A DNA stretch of 59,103 nucleotides. It comes from JBBPZA01 sp038330095 (GTDB lineage: Bacteria; Actinomycetota; Thermoleophilia; Solirubrobacterales; Solirubrobacteraceae). The position numbers and the translations under genes are program-made. Positions within the stretch are counted from its first letter, which is position 1, and each line of letters opens with the position of its first letter. The notes beneath the pieces were generated by a model that saw nothing but the letters and a program-made list of their open reading frames with translations, ran no database searches and was not told the DNA's origin. The stretch covers positions 1 to 59,103 of the forward strand of contig JBBQNQ010000006.1 of NCBI GenBank assembly GCA_038330095.1, read 5' to 3'. Positions 57,656 to 59,103 of the stretch are shown here, one piece after another.

Positions 57656-59103
57656 TCACACCCCCACCGGCGCCAGATCCACGCGACCCCGCGGCGCCTC
57701 CACGCGCTCGACCTGGACGCGGACGGGATCGCCGAGCCGGATCGCCTTGCCGGTGCGCGTTCCGCGCGGGATCGTCGCCTCCTCGTTGAGCTCCCACCAC
57801 TCCCCGGGCAGGCGGCGGGCCGGCAGCATTCCCTCGTGGCCGTCGCCGAAGGCCACGAACGCGCCCGCCCCGATGAGCCCGACGACCTCGCCGTCCCACT
57901 CGCGCTCCCAACCGCCGTTGCGCAGCTCTGACTCGAGCAGGAAGCAGCGCGCGACGTCGTCGGCGTTGCGCTCGAGCTTCATCGCGTCGCGTTCGCGCGC
58001 TGACGCCCAGGCGCCCGCCGGCTCCATGTCCGAGCCCCGCGGCGGGGCCTCGCCGCGCCCGACCGCCGCGAGCAGCGCGCGGTGGCAGATGAGGTCGGGG
58101 TAGCGGCGGATCGGCGAGGTGAAGTGGCAGTAGCGCGGTGAGCGCAGCCCCGCATGGCCGAGGTTGCGAGGGCTGTAATGGGCCTGCTTGAGCGAACGCA
58201 GCACCAGCGAGGTCAGCGCCGCCCGGCCGCGGCCCGTACGGCGCACGTGGGCGTCGACCAGCTGCGAGCACTCACCGACGATGTCAGCCGCCTGCTGGGG
58301 CGAGGGGTTCTCCGGAACCGGTGGCGTGGACACCCCGAGCGAGGCGAGCTGGGTGACGAGGAACTCCACTCGCGCGGGATCGGGGGGCTCGTGGACGCGG
58401 AAGAGCGCCGGGACCTTGCGCTCGTCGAGCAGCGTGGCGACCGCTTCGTTGGCGGCGATCATCAGGTGCTCGATCAGGCGGTGGGACTCGGTCTGAACCG
58501 TCGGGCGCACCGCCTCGACCCGGCCGACGAGGTCGAAGACGAACTCCGGCTCGACGGACTCGACGGCCAGGGCGCCGCGCCCCGCGCGGGCCGCGTTGAG
58601 GGCGGCGGCGGCGGCACGAGCCGCGGACAGCGGGGTGCCCCACGGCTCGGCAGCGGGCTCCTCGCCGGCGAAGATCCGGTCGACGCGGTCGTAATCCAGG
58701 TGCTCGTCGGAGCGGATGACAGAGCGGTAGAAGGCCGCGCGCTCGGTCCGCGGACCGCGCAGGGCCAGTTCGACCGTCACCGCCGGGCGGTCCTGCGCGG
58801 GGACCAGCGAGCAGGCGACGTTGGAGAGCGCCTCGGGGAGCATCGGCTCGACCGCGCCGGGGACGTAGACGCTGGTCGCTCGGCGCTGCGCCTCGCGGTC
58901 CACGAGCGAGCCCGGCGGGACGTGCGCCGCGACGTCGGCGAGGTGCACCCAGACCCGATACGCGCCGGCCTCGAGCTCCCGCGCAGAGATCGCATCATCG
59001 AAGTCCTTCGCGCTGGCCGGGTCGACCGTGAACGTCGGCAGGTCGCGAAGGTCGCGCCGCGGCTGGTCCTCCGAGGGCGCCGCAGCAGCGGCTTCGCGCT
59101 CGA
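57656..59103 (-). CDS. rnr: RNase II/R-family exoribonuclease, partial (N-terminus outside window)
   Basis: The frame remains open to the last base, so the 5' part is missing. The visible portion begins in the RNB catalytic domain: TVDPASAKDFDDAIS has the metal-binding Asp residues, followed by YRVWVHLADVAAHVPPGS, RTERAAFYRSVIRSDEHL, HRLIEHLMIAANEAVA, YCHFTSPIRRYPDLICHRAL, then the S1-like end (EWDGEVVGLIGAGAFVAFGD; GKAIRLGDPVRVQVERVEA). It degrades structured RNA, including mRNA tied to tmRNA rescue. It lies upstream of smpB on the same strand, about 120 bases away. Whether it is RNase R or RNase II cannot be settled without the N-terminus. Confidence 0.93.
   Translation of the reverse strand, partial: EREAAAAAPSEDQPRRDLRDLPTFTVDPASAKDFDDAISARELEAGAYRVWVHLADVAAHVPPGSLVDREAQRRATSVYVPGAVEPMLPEALSNVACSLVPAQDRPAVTVELALRGPRTERAAFYRSVIRSDEHLDYDRVDRIFAGEEPAAEPWGTPLSAARAAAAALNAARAGRGALAVESVEPEFVFDLVGRVEAVRPTVQTESHRLIEHLMIAANEAVATLLDERKVPALFRVHEPPDPARVEFLVTQLASLGVSTPPVPENPSPQQAADIVGECSQLVDAHVRRTGRGRAALTSLVLRSLKQAHYSPRNLGHAGLRSPRYCHFTSPIRRYPDLICHRALLAAVGRGEAPPRGSDMEPAGAWASARERDAMKLERNADDVARCFLLESELRNGGWEREWDGEVVGLIGAGAFVAFGDGHEGMLPARRLPGEWWELNEEATIPRGTRTGKAIRLGDPVRVQVERVEAPRGRVDLAPVGV

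Overview
The window is very GC-rich, gene-dense bacterial DNA with many GTG starts and frequent 4-base ATGA/GTGA overlaps. Gene content (Ppx-Ppk1 pair, MurJ, Lon, SmpB, tmRNA with an ADSH-type tag, PqqD/B2/cyclase lasso genes, RsbW/RsbU/RsbV-type regulators) fits an actinomycete-lineage organism, most likely a soil Thermoleophilia/Solirubrobacterales-type bacterium. That placement is an inference; no rRNA is present. No rRNA operon, CRISPR array, transposase or integrase was recognised.

Layout. 0-9.7 kb: end of an SDR gene, polyphosphate genes ppx-ppk1 (minus), an ABC-2 exporter pair, a metallophosphoesterase/hydratase-family pair, a TPR + F420-ligase-like protein, an alpha/beta hydrolase and a lipoprotein. 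9.7-17.9 kb: a complete lasso-peptide locus. A 53-residue precursor at 11198-11359 (minus) lies directly downstream of the cyclase, with its own promoter-like sequence and a strong Shine-Dalgarno. Around it are an HPr-kinase-like tailoring kinase, a two-gene ABC exporter, the RRE/PqqD protein, the B2 leader peptidase, a nucleotidyltransferase and a large secreted protein. The core is unusually long (about 34 residues), has Gly1/Asp9 placed for the ring, two Cys, and a C-terminal Ser that could be the kinase target. 17.9-23.5 kb: YihY-family protein, DegT-type aminotransferase, MurJ and a tandem pair of peptidase-E-like genes, the first frameshifted.

23.5-40.8 kb is an accessory region. It starts with a VapBC module and an operon of a zinc-ribbon membrane protein and secreted proteases. 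It then holds six TIR loci (four intact, two relics), three of the intact ones fused to Ser/Thr kinase or pseudokinase domains in both orders (kinase-TIR and TIR-kinase) and one fused to a two-blade WD40 remnant. Interleaved are two RyR-domain proteins (one with TrkA-N domains) and a four-helix DUF4231/SLATT-like membrane protein, all families known from prokaryotic conflict or nucleotide-signalling systems. A 204-bp direct repeat and a tRNA-Ser 3' half inside this block record recombination. I regard it as a candidate TIR/kinase defence or signalling island. In all TIR domains the Glu aligned with the NADase catalytic position is kept, while two of the three complete kinase domains have lost catalytic residues.

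40.8-59.1 kb is housekeeping: SDR, LigD (PE-LIG-POL order), an anti-sigma kinase-like ATPase, winged-helix protein, a bacterial eRF1-like protein, superoxide dismutase, a second YihY paralogue, topoisomerase IB, a PAS/GAF/PP2C phosphatase overlapping tail-to-tail with a STAS antagonist (a partner-switching set), Lon, tmRNA, an M50 protease, SmpB and the 3' part of an RNase II/R gene that runs off the window. The tmRNA (55803-56170, minus) has the alanine G3-U70 pair and encodes the tag ADSHEFALAV, but has a non-standard T-loop.
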